NCBI GenBank assembly: GCA_026981635.1
Contig: JALSIF010000017.1
Location: 1-6,389, forward strand
Direction: 5' to 3'
DNA: 6,389 bases
Source: JALSIF01 sp026981635 [NCBI: bacterium]
GTDB lineage: Bacteria; 4484-113; JALSIF01
Shown here: in pieces, positions 1-5,155 of the stretch
How positions within the stretch are numbered: the stretch's first letter is position 1
How the letters are laid out: the number at the start of each line of letters is the position of its first letter
Notes under the pieces: model-generated
What the model saw: the letters and a program-made list of their open reading frames with translations, nothing else
Told to the model about the DNA's origin: nothing
Databases searched by the model: none
Position numbers and translations under genes: made by a program

Positions 1-494
1 ATGAGATGGCCGTCGCTTTCGGGATCGGGCCTGGCCCCGTCGGGAATGGGCACATCCCTGAGGGTGAGGAAGGGGGCCCAATCGGCGGTCAGGGTCACGT
101 CGTAGCGGGGGGTAGAGGAGTCGGCGAAGTAGACCGGCTGGGTCCAGAGGCGCTGGGAGATGACAAAGCCCATCTCGTTAGCGTCCTCAACCAGGGACTG
201 GACCATGAGGGCAGAGTTGGGGTCCACCTCGGCGTCGGGCGGGATGGGCTGGTTGAAGAAGCTGTCAGGGGCGAGGGGAAGCCCGGAGGGGAAGACCTGC
301 GCAAAGAGCTGGCGGTACTCCTGGTCGCTCAACACTCCCAAGTTGCCCCCTCCGGTGCTACCACCGCCAACTCCGGCTCCCCCGCCAGTGTCACCGACTT
401 GACTGCCCCCACCGCCGCCTCTCCCTCCACAGGCGGCAAGGGAAAAAATGGAAAACGTGGCCACCACAAGCACGAAGAGCCGACCAGTCCTCAT
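1..494 (-). CDS. Secreted lipoprotein of unknown function, N-terminal part (cut by window edge)
   Basis: The first 164 codons are visible; the rest lies left of the window. Residues 1-22 form a lipoprotein signal peptide: Arg2 and Arg5, a hydrophobic core (FVLVVATFSIFSL), then the lipobox L19-A-A-C22, so Cys22 should be lipidated and the protein anchored outside the cytoplasmic membrane. Residues 23-53 are a Gly/Ser-rich flexible linker. The folded part begins near residue 57. It contains a segment FFNQPIPPDAEVDPNS (79-94), a W-x-x-P-V-Y motif (117-122) and VPIPDGARPDPESDGHL (148-164). From memory these resemble a family of uncharacterised secreted proteins with SFWNxPLPxDAPLDPxS and VPIPxGARPxxGTDGH motifs in Actinobacteria; I cannot confirm this here and know no activity for it. 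The ATG at 494 is preceded by GGGAGGT about 7 nt upstream and by a TATAAT promoter, so the start is well supported. It is divergent from the 112-residue gene. Confidence 0.8.
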   Translation of the reverse strand, partial: MRTGRLFVLVVATFSIFSLAACGGRGGGGGSQVGDTGGGAGVGGGSTGGGNLGVLSDQEYRQLFAQVFPSGLPLAPDSFFNQPIPPDAEVDPNSALMVQSLVEDANEMGFVISQRLWTQPVYFADSSTPRYDVTLTADWAPFLTLRDVPIPDGARPDPESDGHL

Positions 495-523
495 GGGACC
501 TACCTCCCGAGGGATGTGTCGCA

Positions 524-554
524 ATTATATCCGCCCTACAGCAGAACCTAGCAA
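524..554 (-). promoter_or_regulatory. Promoter for the lipoprotein gene
   Basis: On the minus strand a perfect -10 box TATAAT lies at 529-524, and a -35-like TTGCTA at 554-549, with a 19-nt spacer that is slightly long. Transcription would start near 517, leaving a leader of about 22 nt that contains the SD of the lipoprotein gene. The box is seen directly; promoter activity is inferred. Confidence 0.6.
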
Positions 555-561
555 TCTGCTA
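540..561. promoter_or_regulatory. Overlapping inverted repeats, candidate operator in the divergent promoter region
   Basis: Two inverted repeats overlap here. AGCAGA (540-545) pairs with TCTGCT (555-560), and TAGCA (549-553) pairs with TGCTA (557-561) around a 3-nt centre. Both cover the -35 box of the lipoprotein promoter, a place where a repressor or activator could bind. The arms are short, so chance is possible. Confidence 0.3.
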
Positions 562-631
562 TCAGGTAGGATAAAGGTGATAACTGTCTGGGTAGTAGGA
601 TTTTAACTCTAATATCGGAGGTAAAACACAG

Positions 632-970
632 ATGGCAAAGACCTACCATTATGGGAGTACAACCATCACCGTTGAGTACGATCAGGCCAGCAGCCTCACT
701 CTTTTTGTAAAGGATGGGGCGGAGCAGAGGAGCCTCAACCTCTCCGCCTTCGGGCTGGCCGATCCAGAGGGGCAGGAGGCGGCTGATATCGGGGCCAACT
801 CCTGGAACCTGGTCCCTCCACCGGCGGTGTTCTGTCAGGCGGACGATGCCACCATGCAGCAGTTCAGCGCCGACAATCCTGACCTAGATCTGGGGCAGGG
901 CAGTGCGGAGGAGATCCGGCGGGGCTGGCACCACTACTGGAAGATTGACCAGGCCAACTGGTGCCCATAG
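632..970 (+). CDS. Hypothetical protein, 112 residues
   Basis: I do not recognise a family. The protein is soluble in character, without signal peptide or membrane segment. The N-terminal third alternates short polar and hydrophobic stretches (TYHYGSTTITVEYD, then SLTLFVKDG), suggesting beta strands. The C-terminal part is helical and rich in aromatics (RRGWHHYWKIDQANW, 96-110), ending Trp-Cys-Pro. It is acidic overall and has two cysteines, Cys68 and Cys111. A strong SD, GGAGGT at 617-622, lies 9 nt before the ATG, which fixes the start and argues for real translation. It is divergent from the lipoprotein gene, and the TPR gene follows on the same strand 48 nt after its stop. Those two could be cotranscribed, although the TPR gene has its own promoter-like box. 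Confidence 0.75.
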   Translation: MAKTYHYGSTTITVEYDQASSLTLFVKDGAEQRSLNLSAFGLADPEGQEAADIGANSWNLVPPPAVFCQADDATMQQFSADNPDLDLGQGSAEEIRRGWHHYWKIDQANWCP

Positions 971-989
971 GATGTTGAACTAACTGGCC

Positions 990-1014
990 GGGGAGGGCGG
1001 GTTAGAATCTCCCC
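990..1014 (+). other. Hairpin just before the TPR gene
   Basis: GGGGAG (990-995) is followed by its exact complement CTCCCC (1009-1014), with one more possible G-T pair and a loop of about 11-13 nt. No T-run follows, so it is not a typical intrinsic terminator. The purine-rich GGGGAGGG would otherwise look like an SD, but it is 21 nt from the GTG start, too far to work normally. The presumed -10 box of the TPR gene lies in the loop. A read-through transcript from the upstream gene could fold this hairpin; a transcript starting at the local promoter would lack it. Confidence 0.35.
1003..1008 (+). promoter_or_regulatory. -10 box for a leaderless TPR transcript
   Basis: TAGAAT matches the TANNNT -10 form and lies 10 nt before the GTG at 1019, so transcription would begin at or within a few bases of the start codon. 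No clear -35 box lies at 16-19 nt; TTGAAC at 975-980 is 22 nt away. Confidence comes mainly from the same spacing recurring at four other genes in this window. Confidence 0.45.
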
Positions 1015-1018
1015 ACCG

Positions 1019-1816
1019 GTGGAGCAAATAGACCTTGCCATTGAGCTTGCCAAGCGGGGGGAGTTCTGGCCCGCCATCCACCTTTATGAGGAGGCCTGGC
1101 TGAGGGCCGAGCAGAAGGGGGACGCCAAAACCCAGTTCAACGCCCTAAACGGCCTCTCCAATGTGGCCAACCTGCTCAACTCCCCTGCCATGGCCCGGGC
1201 GTGCCTGCTTAAGGCATGGGCGCTGGCCGAGCTAATCGGCGACCGGCGGATGCTCTCCGCGGTGGCCTACAACCTAGCCGGCCTGGAGTTCAGGCGGCAC
1301 AACTACGAACAGGCCCGGCTGTGGCTGAGGCAGTGCAGGGAGATCGCCGAGGAGCTGGAGGGGGGTGCCAAGGAGCTGGCCTATTCCTACCACGGCATGG
1401 CGGTCCTCCACGAGGAGTTGGGTGAACTGGAGGAGGCGCTGGAGTGCCTCCAGCAGGGACTTGAGGTTACAGAGCAGGTTGGGGACATAGAGCAGAGCTT
1501 TCGCGGTGCCCTCCTATCCACCCAGGGCAGCCTGCTCATCAAACTAGGCCGCTATCGGGAGGCGGTCCCAGTGCTTGCCGAGGCCCTCAACCTGTTGGAG
1601 GAAGCCGAAGTCTATCTCATATCTCCCCTGCTCAATCTGGCCGAAGCCCACTTCAAGCTGGGGGAGGAGGAGGCGGCTAGGCAGTGTTATCAACGGGCAA
1701 GCTCAATCATCAAGCGGCTGAAAGAGGCAGCCGAGCCCGACTTCCTGCTAAGGCTTAGGGAGGTGGGCAGGATGCTCGGCCGAGGTGGGGAGGAAAGCAG
1801 GGAGGGAAGGGCTTAG
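1019..1816 (+). CDS. TPR (tetratricopeptide) repeat protein, 265 residues
   Basis: The whole protein is a chain of paired helices typical of tetratricopeptide repeats, which act as protein-protein docking scaffolds. About six units can be drawn: residues 3-34, 39-74, 80-113, 119-155, 163-194 and 203-234. The typical spacing is visible in segments such as LGELEEALECLQQGLEV (134-150), LGRYREAVPVLAEALNL (176-192) and LGEEEAARQCYQRA (214-227). A short charged tail (251-265) follows. There is no signal peptide, membrane segment or attached catalytic or DNA-binding domain, so it is probably a cytoplasmic adaptor; the partner is unknown. GTG at 1019 is the only standard start between the in-frame stop at 968-970 and the first repeat, and removing it would cut the first helix. 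It lacks a usable SD and is probably leaderless. It converges with the PaaA-like gene, with 12 nt between stop codons. Confidence 0.85.
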   Translation: MEQIDLAIELAKRGEFWPAIHLYEEAWLRAEQKGDAKTQFNALNGLSNVANLLNSPAMARACLLKAWALAELIGDRRMLSAVAYNLAGLEFRRHNYEQARLWLRQCREIAEELEGGAKELAYSYHGMAVLHEELGELEEALECLQQGLEVTEQVGDIEQSFRGALLSTQGSLLIKLGRYREAVPVLAEALNLLEEAEVYLISPLLNLAEAHFKLGEEEAARQCYQRASSIIKRLKEAAEPDFLLRLREVGRMLGRGGEESREGRA

Positions 1817-1828
1817 CCCACTCCCGCT

Positions 1829-2788
1829 TCAGGCGGCTCTGCGGCGGGCAAAGCGCTCCAGCGCCTCGCGAATCCAGCGGCCCTCGGCGTAGTGGAGGCG
1901 GCGCAGGGCAAGGCGCTCCTTGGTCATCGGGCCATCGCCGCCTATCACCCTAAAAAGCTCATCCCAGTCAGGCTCGGTATAGACCCACCGCTTCTTCTCC
2001 TCGTCGTAGCGCAGGTTGGGGTCGGGGATGGTGAGGCCCAGCTCGCGTATCTTGGGCACATACTGGCTGAGGAACTTCTGCCGGTTCTGGTCGTTGGTGT
2101 AGAGCTTGAGCTTCCAGCGGTACATTTCGGGATGCTTGCCCAGCTTGTCGGCCGGACCGAAGAACTGCATGATGGGGCCCCACCAGCGGTTGAGGGCATC
2201 CTGGACCATCTCCTTCTGGCGCTTGGTGCCACTCATCAGGGTGAGGATGATGTCGTAGCCCTGCATCAGGTGGAAGGTCTCCTCGTAGCAGATGCGGGCC
2301 AGGGCCCGAGAGTAGGGGCCGTAGGAGGTGGCCCTGAGGCGCGACTGCATCACCATGGCGGCACCGTCAATCAGCCAGCCGATGATCCCCACGTCGGCCC
2401 AGGTCTCGGCCGGATAGTTGAACACGTTCTGGAAGCGTCCCTTACCGTTCAAGAGCTCCTCAATCATCTTCTCGCGGGGCTTGCCCAGGGTCTCTGCCAC
2501 CATGTAGAGGAGCTGGCCGTGGCCCACTTCGTCCTGGACCTTGGCGATGAGGGCAAGTTTGCGCTTCATGCTGGGGGCATAGGGGATCCATTCCCCCTCG
2601 GGGAGGGCCCCCATGATCTCGCTGTTGGCGTGGTTCTGGAGAAAGCGGATCAGGGTCTTGCGGTAAAGCTCGGGCATCCAGTCGCCCGGTTCAATTTTTT
2701 CACCCCGCGCGATGCGCTCCTCAAACTCGGCCAGCTTGTCGGGGTCCTCCTTGGCCAGCATCGCCTCAATCTTTGCCCGGTCCGCCAT
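1829..2788 (-). CDS. paaA: PaaA-like diiron oxygenase (phenylacetyl-CoA epoxidase subunit A homolog), solitary
   Basis: PaaA is the catalytic subunit of the PaaABCE complex, which adds one oxygen atom from O2 to the ring of phenylacetyl-CoA. The 319-residue protein matches E. coli PaaA (about 309) almost end to end, with conserved blocks [14 protein letters not shown] (36-49), KVQDEVGHG (83-91), SWAD-like [16 protein letters not shown] (129-144), SYGPYSRA (155-162) and [11 protein letters not shown] (167-177). All six expected iron ligands are present: Glu57, Glu87, His90, Asp141, Glu170 and His173, matching E. coli E42, E72, H75, D126, E155 and H158. About 15 extra residues precede the homologous core. 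A strong SD, AGGAGGT, lies 7 nt before the ATG. PaaA normally needs the structural subunit PaaC, and the reductase PaaE for electrons; neither is adjacent. The neighbour upstream is a metal-dependent repressor. Family assignment is firm, but the substrate is uncertain: it may act with distant paa genes or be a divergent orphan oxygenase. Confidence 0.9.
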   Translation of the reverse strand: MADRAKIEAMLAKEDPDKLAEFEERIARGEKIEPGDWMPELYRKTLIRFLQNHANSEIMGALPEGEWIPYAPSMKRKLALIAKVQDEVGHGQLLYMVAETLGKPREKMIEELLNGKGRFQNVFNYPAETWADVGIIGWLIDGAAMVMQSRLRATSYGPYSRALARICYEETFHLMQGYDIILTLMSGTKRQKEMVQDALNRWWGPIMQFFGPADKLGKHPEMYRWKLKLYTNDQNRQKFLSQYVPKIRELGLTIPDPNLRYDEEKKRWVYTEPDWDELFRVIGGDGPMTKERLALRRLHYAEGRWIREALERFARRRAA

Positions 2789-2795
2789 CCTCGCT

Positions 2796-2834
2796 ACCTC
2801 CTACAAAAAAGTATATACGCTGACAAACCTTTTT
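2796..2834 (-). promoter_or_regulatory. Promoter, dyad and SD before the PaaA-like gene
   Basis: On the minus strand a -10 box TATACT lies at 2815-2810, inside an 8-bp palindrome GTATATAC (2811-2818). Transcription would begin near 2803, giving a short leader that opens with the SD AGGAGGT (2802-2796). The -10 is flanked by AAAAAG (2806-2811) and CTTTTT (2829-2834), perfect 6-bp inverted arms, and a smaller pair ACAAA/TTTGT lies at 2823-2827/2832-2836. No good -35 is visible. The AT-rich dyad over the -10 could be an operator, perhaps for the neighbouring metal regulator; that is inference. Confidence 0.45.
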
Positions 2835-2847
2835 GTTCCCTGGCGGC

Positions 2848-3531
2848 TCAATCCTGCGGCTCTTCCTCCACCACCACCATCTCAGTCATGGAGTGGCTCA
2901 GTCGGTAGGACGTTCCGGCGATCTCCACCTCAATGGCGTAGTCGGCTCCCTGGGGAGCGTGGCTAAGCACCCTCATCACCACGCCAGGGGTTACCCCCAT
3001 CTCCCCCAACCTTGTGAGCACCTCCCGGCTGTCGTCCCACACAGTCACCACTCTCACCCGCCGGCCCGGCATAGCCTGCTCCAGGGGGATACCCCTGAGG
3101 GGGGGAAGCCTACCCTCCCGGTCGGGGATGGGGGCGCCGTGGGGGTCAAACTTGGGGTGGCCCAGAAACGAATCCAGCCGGTCAACGAAACGGTCGCTCA
3201 CATAATGTTCCAGGGCGTGGGCTTCGTCGTGGACCTCCTCCCAAGAGTAGCCCAGCTTCTCCACCAAAAAGGTCTCCAGCAGACGGTGGCGCCGCACCAG
3301 GCGAATGGCTTCCCTCTCTCCGCGGGTAGTAAGCCGGGGAGCCTGGTAGGGGGAGTAGGTGATCAGCCCCGCCTCGGAGAGGCGCTGGAAGGACTCGCTG
3401 ACGCTTGCCTTGCTCACTCCCAGCCGCTCGGCGACGGCGGTGTTGGTGGGGGGTATGCCGCGCCGCTCCAAAAGCCAGAGCAGCTTTAGGCAGTCCTCCA
3501 GACCTACCAGGGGGCGGCGCGGAGAGAGCAT
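2848..3531 (-). CDS. DtxR/MntR-family metal-dependent transcriptional repressor with FeoA-like C-terminal domain
   Basis: The 227-residue protein has the DtxR layout: a winged helix-turn-helix (about 8-75, recognition part AERLGVSKASVSESFQRL), a metal-binding dimerisation domain (about 76-140, with VRRHRLLETFLVEKLGY and HDEAHALEHYVSD, then GHPKFDPHGAPIP) and an SH3-like FeoA domain (about 155-224). Such proteins bind Fe2+ or Mn2+ and then repress uptake or storage genes. Ligand positions by alignment from memory: His82, Glu86 and His101 match DtxR H79, E83 and H98; Glu108 and His109 match E105 and H106; Asp13 sits where DtxR has Met10 and MntR Asp8; His105 sits where DtxR has Cys102 and MntR Glu99. 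The second metal site is therefore neither canonical type, so iron versus manganese cannot be called. The start lies 9 nt after TATAAT with no SD, suggesting a leaderless mRNA. It lies between the DUF4010 gene and the PaaA-like gene, same strand. Confidence 0.9.
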   Translation of the reverse strand: MLSPRRPLVGLEDCLKLLWLLERRGIPPTNTAVAERLGVSKASVSESFQRLSEAGLITYSPYQAPRLTTRGEREAIRLVRRHRLLETFLVEKLGYSWEEVHDEAHALEHYVSDRFVDRLDSFLGHPKFDPHGAPIPDREGRLPPLRGIPLEQAMPGRRVRVVTVWDDSREVLTRLGEMGVTPGVVMRVLSHAPQGADYAIEVEIAGTSYRLSHSMTEMVVVEEEPQD

Positions 3532-3540
3532 CCTGGGGAG

Positions 3541-3546
3541 ATTATA
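3541..3546 (-). promoter_or_regulatory. -10 box for a leaderless dtxR-like transcript
   Basis: A perfect TATAAT on the minus strand (3546-3541) is followed by exactly 9 nt and then the ATG at 3531. A normal -10 to +1 distance puts the first transcribed base within about three bases of the ATG. The purine run needed for an SD is absent; the 9 nt are C-rich. A GGTCAG lies 18 nt upstream, in the -35 position, within a palindrome. Confidence 0.6.
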
Positions 3547-3564
3547 GAAGGAACCGGCCCCACC

Positions 3565-3576
3565 CTGACCGGTCAG
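3565..3576. promoter_or_regulatory. Perfect 12-bp palindrome, candidate operator upstream of the dtxR-like gene
   Basis: CTGACCGGTCAG is fully self-complementary. It covers the -35 region of the dtxR-like promoter and overlaps the TGA stop of the DUF4010 gene (3575-3573). Its position suits repression or autoregulation. It does not resemble the long A/T-rich DtxR or MntR operators that I know, so the binding protein is open. Confidence 0.4.
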
Positions 3577-4841
3577 AGCAGGGCTCTAAAGAGCAGGGCA
3601 GTGGCGACGGTGGCCAGGGCGAGCAGGCCAAAACCTATCCCCACCAGTCGGGTGAGGCTGGAGCGGTTGAAGTAGAACACCACGGCAAATTTGAAGACCA
3701 GGTTCACCAGGGTGGCCCAGACCACCAGCTCGGCGGCAAGCTGGGCCAGGATCTCCCCCTTGCCGGCAAGCTCGGAGAGGGAGAGGGTGATGGCGTCAAG
3801 GTCGGTAAGGCTGGAGAGCACGGTGGCGAAAGCCACTCCTGCCCCGCTCATGTAGTGCTGCGCGGCGGCCACCAGGATGAGCACCAGGGCAAAGATCACC
3901 CCAAACTGGAGGGCGGTGCCCAGGGCGGTGGGGTTGTGGACCGGCGGCAGGGTGAAGCTGTCGTTCAGCTTCTCTCGCGCTCTAAGCCACAGCACCCAGG
4001 AGATGAGCAGACCCACCAGCAAGAGGATGGTGAGGGGAAGGCTGGCCAGTCTGGCCACCGACCGGTTTACCACCCAGAGCAGGACCAGCAGGCGGAAGTA
4101 GAGGCTGGTGTTGGCAATAAGTATGGCGGCCGCCATGGGCTCGGGGGCACTCTTCCATTCGGTCTGCTGGCGGGCCAAACTGATGGAGGTGGCGGTGGAG
4201 CTGACCAGCCCACCAAGCAGAGCGGAGAGGATCAGCCCCTTCCGGGTGCCGAGAAGCTTAAGGGCCACATAGCCGGCAAGACTTACCGCCACCACCAGGA
4301 CCACCATGAGCCAGATGCGGCGGGGATTGAGCACCTCCCAGGGGCCGTAGCCCTGGTCGGGGAGGATGGGGAGAATGACGAAGGCCACCAGAGCGAACTG
4401 GAGGATGGCCAGGAAGTCGGTGCGGGTGAGGCGGCGGGCAAACTCGTGGAGCTCGGGCTTGAAGTAGAGCAGGGCGGGGATGGCGAAACCGGCCGCCACC
4501 GCCACCTCCAAGGGGCCGTACCAGACCAGGGCTCCCACCAGATAGGCGAGGGCGGCGGCCACCTCGGTGGTGTGACCGCGCTCGTGCTCTCCCTCGGAGG
4601 AGAAGCGGCCGGCAACGAAGTAGGCCACCACCGCAAGCAGGCCCACCACCACCACCCAGCCGCCGGCCCGCTCGGCGATGATGGCGGCAAGCGTCCCCCA
4701 CAGGGTGATCAGGGTGAAGGTGCGCACCCCTCCAGCGTGGGGACCGGTAAACTCGCGCTCAATCCCCAGGATGGCGCCCAGGCCAGCACTGATGGCAATT
4801 AGCACTAGCTGCTGCCAGACCTGGGGAAGAGCCTCATTCAT
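3573..4841 (-). CDS. MgtC/SapB-DUF4010 family integral membrane protein, 422 residues
   Basis: The N-terminal part (about 12-140) is an MgtC/SapB-type domain with the signature GLGAILGIERE (20-30), GGVRTFTLI (37-45) and HTTEVAAALAYLVGALV (90-106). The C-terminal part is DUF4010, with RTDFLAILQFALVAFVILPILP starting at 140, GLVSSTATSISLARQ (211-225) and a related LSSLTDLDAITLSLSE (342-357). I count about a dozen hydrophobic segments, so it lies in the cytoplasmic membrane. MgtC relatives are linked to Mg2+ limitation and ATP synthase control in pathogens; the function of the DUF4010 fusion is not established, and transport of a cation is only a guess. Length is normal for the fusion. The last codons contain a 10-bp direct repeat (3575-3584 and 3590-3599) giving ALLFRALL. 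The ATG has no SD but lies 9 nt after TAAAAT. A dtxR-like gene follows after 41 nt on the same strand, which supports a metal-related role. Confidence 0.9.
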   Translation of the reverse strand: MNEALPQVWQQLVLIAISAGLGAILGIEREFTGPHAGGVRTFTLITLWGTLAAIIAERAGGWVVVVGLLAVVAYFVAGRFSSEGEHERGHTTEVAAALAYLVGALVWYGPLEVAVAAGFAIPALLYFKPELHEFARRLTRTDFLAILQFALVAFVILPILPDQGYGPWEVLNPRRIWLMVVLVVAVSLAGYVALKLLGTRKGLILSALLGGLVSSTATSISLARQQTEWKSAPEPMAAAILIANTSLYFRLLVLLWVVNRSVARLASLPLTILLLVGLLISWVLWLRAREKLNDSFTLPPVHNPTALGTALQFGVIFALVLILVAAAQHYMSGAGVAFATVLSSLTDLDAITLSLSELAGKGEILAQLAAELVVWATLVNLVFKFAVVFYFNRSSLTRLVGIGFGLLALATVATALLFRALL

Positions 4842-4844
4842 CGC

Positions 4845-4906
4845 AAAAGGATTTTAAGCTGCCGGGAAAGATTTTCAGCCTCGGCGGGGAAAAGATTTCA
4901 CCTGCC
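4845..4906. repeat. Three imperfect direct repeats in the divergent promoter region
   Basis: Three 19-nt units of similar sequence lie in a row: AAAAGGATTTTAAGCTGCC (4845-4863), GGGAAAGATTTTCAGCCTC (4864-4882) and GGAAAAGATTTCACCTGCC (4888-4906). The common core is about GGAAAAGATTTTCA followed by a C-rich end. The GATTT cores are 20 and 24 nt apart, roughly two helical turns, so a dimer series could bind one face of the DNA. Unit one overlaps the DUF4010 -10 box and unit three ends 2 nt before the -10 of the 73-residue gene, so a binding protein could control both genes. No known operator is recognised. Confidence 0.5.
4851..4878 (-). promoter_or_regulatory. Promoter for a leaderless DUF4010 transcript
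   Basis: The -10 TAAAAT (4856-4851, minus strand) lies 9 nt before the ATG at 4841. A -35-like CTGAAA at 4878-4873 is 16 nt upstream. No SD precedes the start, so the message probably begins at or next to the AUG. The -10 lies inside the first of three repeats in this divergent region. Confidence 0.5.
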
Positions 4907-4908
4907 GA

Positions 4909-4914
4909 TATAAT
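4909..4914 (+). promoter_or_regulatory. -10 box for a leaderless transcript of the 73-residue gene
   Basis: A perfect TATAAT is followed by exactly 9 nt and then the ATG at 4924. No SD fits in that space. The -35 position (about 4886-4891) reads GGGGAA, a poor match, so an activator binding the adjacent repeats may be needed; that last point is inference. Confidence 0.6.
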
Positions 4915-4923
4915 TTCTGGGCC

Positions 4924-5145
4924 ATGGACAAAGCGAGCAAGGGGCAGGTGCTCACCGAGTTGGTTGAACAGGCCAACTCCATGGTCCAAACGCTTCCTCC
5001 CGAGGCTCGTCAGAGGGCTTTCCAGATCGTCCTTGACATGCTTATCCGCCACAAGTTCGGCATCAAGCCTCCCAAGAGCTGGCCGGAGATAGAAGGGATA
5101 GAGTTTGACCCCCAGGGGGTGGCCCGGCTGGCCACCTCAGGCTAG
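4924..5145 (+). CDS. Small hypothetical protein, 73 residues
   Basis: I do not recognise this protein. It is soluble in character. Residues 4-44 look like two amphipathic helices separated by a Pro-Pro turn (GQVLTELVEQANSMVQTL, then PEARQRAFQIVLDMLIRHKFG). The tail (45-73) is less regular, with KPPKSW, EIEGIEFDPQG and a final small-residue stretch. There are no cysteines, no signal peptide and no recognisable DNA-binding motif. Support for it being real: a perfect TATAAT exactly 9 nt before the ATG, normal GC-rich codon use like its neighbours, and a tight convergent fit with the acetyltransferase gene (10 nt between stops). It is divergent from the DUF4010 gene and shares a repeat-bearing control region of 82 nt with it. 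Confidence 0.7.
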   Translation: MDKASKGQVLTELVEQANSMVQTLPPEARQRAFQIVLDMLIRHKFGIKPPKSWPEIEGIEFDPQGVARLATSG

Positions 5146-5155
5146 TCTTCCAGCC
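5126..5155. terminator. Weak inverted repeat at the convergent gene ends
   Basis: GGCTGG (5126-5131) and CCAGCC (5150-5155) are perfect 6-bp arms around an 18-nt loop, spanning the stop of the 73-residue gene and ending next to the stop of the acetyltransferase gene. There is no T-run on either side, so this would be a poor intrinsic terminator. It is listed because it is the only candidate between the two converging genes. Confidence 0.2.

Noticed and set aside
6-551. Plus-strand open frame of 181 codons opposite the lipoprotein gene
   Set aside because: It is Gly-rich and low complexity, the mirror of the lipoprotein's glycine linker, and lacks a convincing SD. The minus strand has a promoter, an SD, a signal peptide and a lipobox.
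610-615. TAATAT as -10 box for the 112-residue gene
   Set aside because: It lies directly before the SD, so a transcript from it would start at the end of the SD and lose it. A promoter farther upstream is more likely, but I could not identify one confidently; TAGGAT at 567-572 or 596-601 is only a weak candidate.
1007-1009. In-frame ATC as a start for the TPR gene, 9 nt after GGGGAGGG
   Set aside because: AUC starts are extremely rare. The GTG at 1019 with a TANNNT box 10 nt upstream explains the start better.
1817-1840. Terminator between the convergent TPR and PaaA-like genes
   Set aside because: Only a 4-bp stem (CCGC/GCGG) without a T-run is present, too weak to call.
1892-2908. Plus-strand open frame of 338 codons over the PaaA-like gene
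   Set aside because: It runs antisense to a protein with all PaaA motifs, and its own translation resembles no protein and has no SD; long antisense frames are expected in GC-rich DNA.
2848-3547. Plus-strand frames opposite the dtxR-like gene
   Set aside because: They are His/Pro/Ser-rich shadows of a gene with complete DtxR-family domains on the other strand.
3405-4802. Plus-strand open frame of 465 codons over the DUF4010 gene
   Set aside because: It is a shadow: the translation is Gly/His/Gln-rich without hydrophobic structure, while the minus strand encodes a clear multi-pass membrane protein with family motifs.
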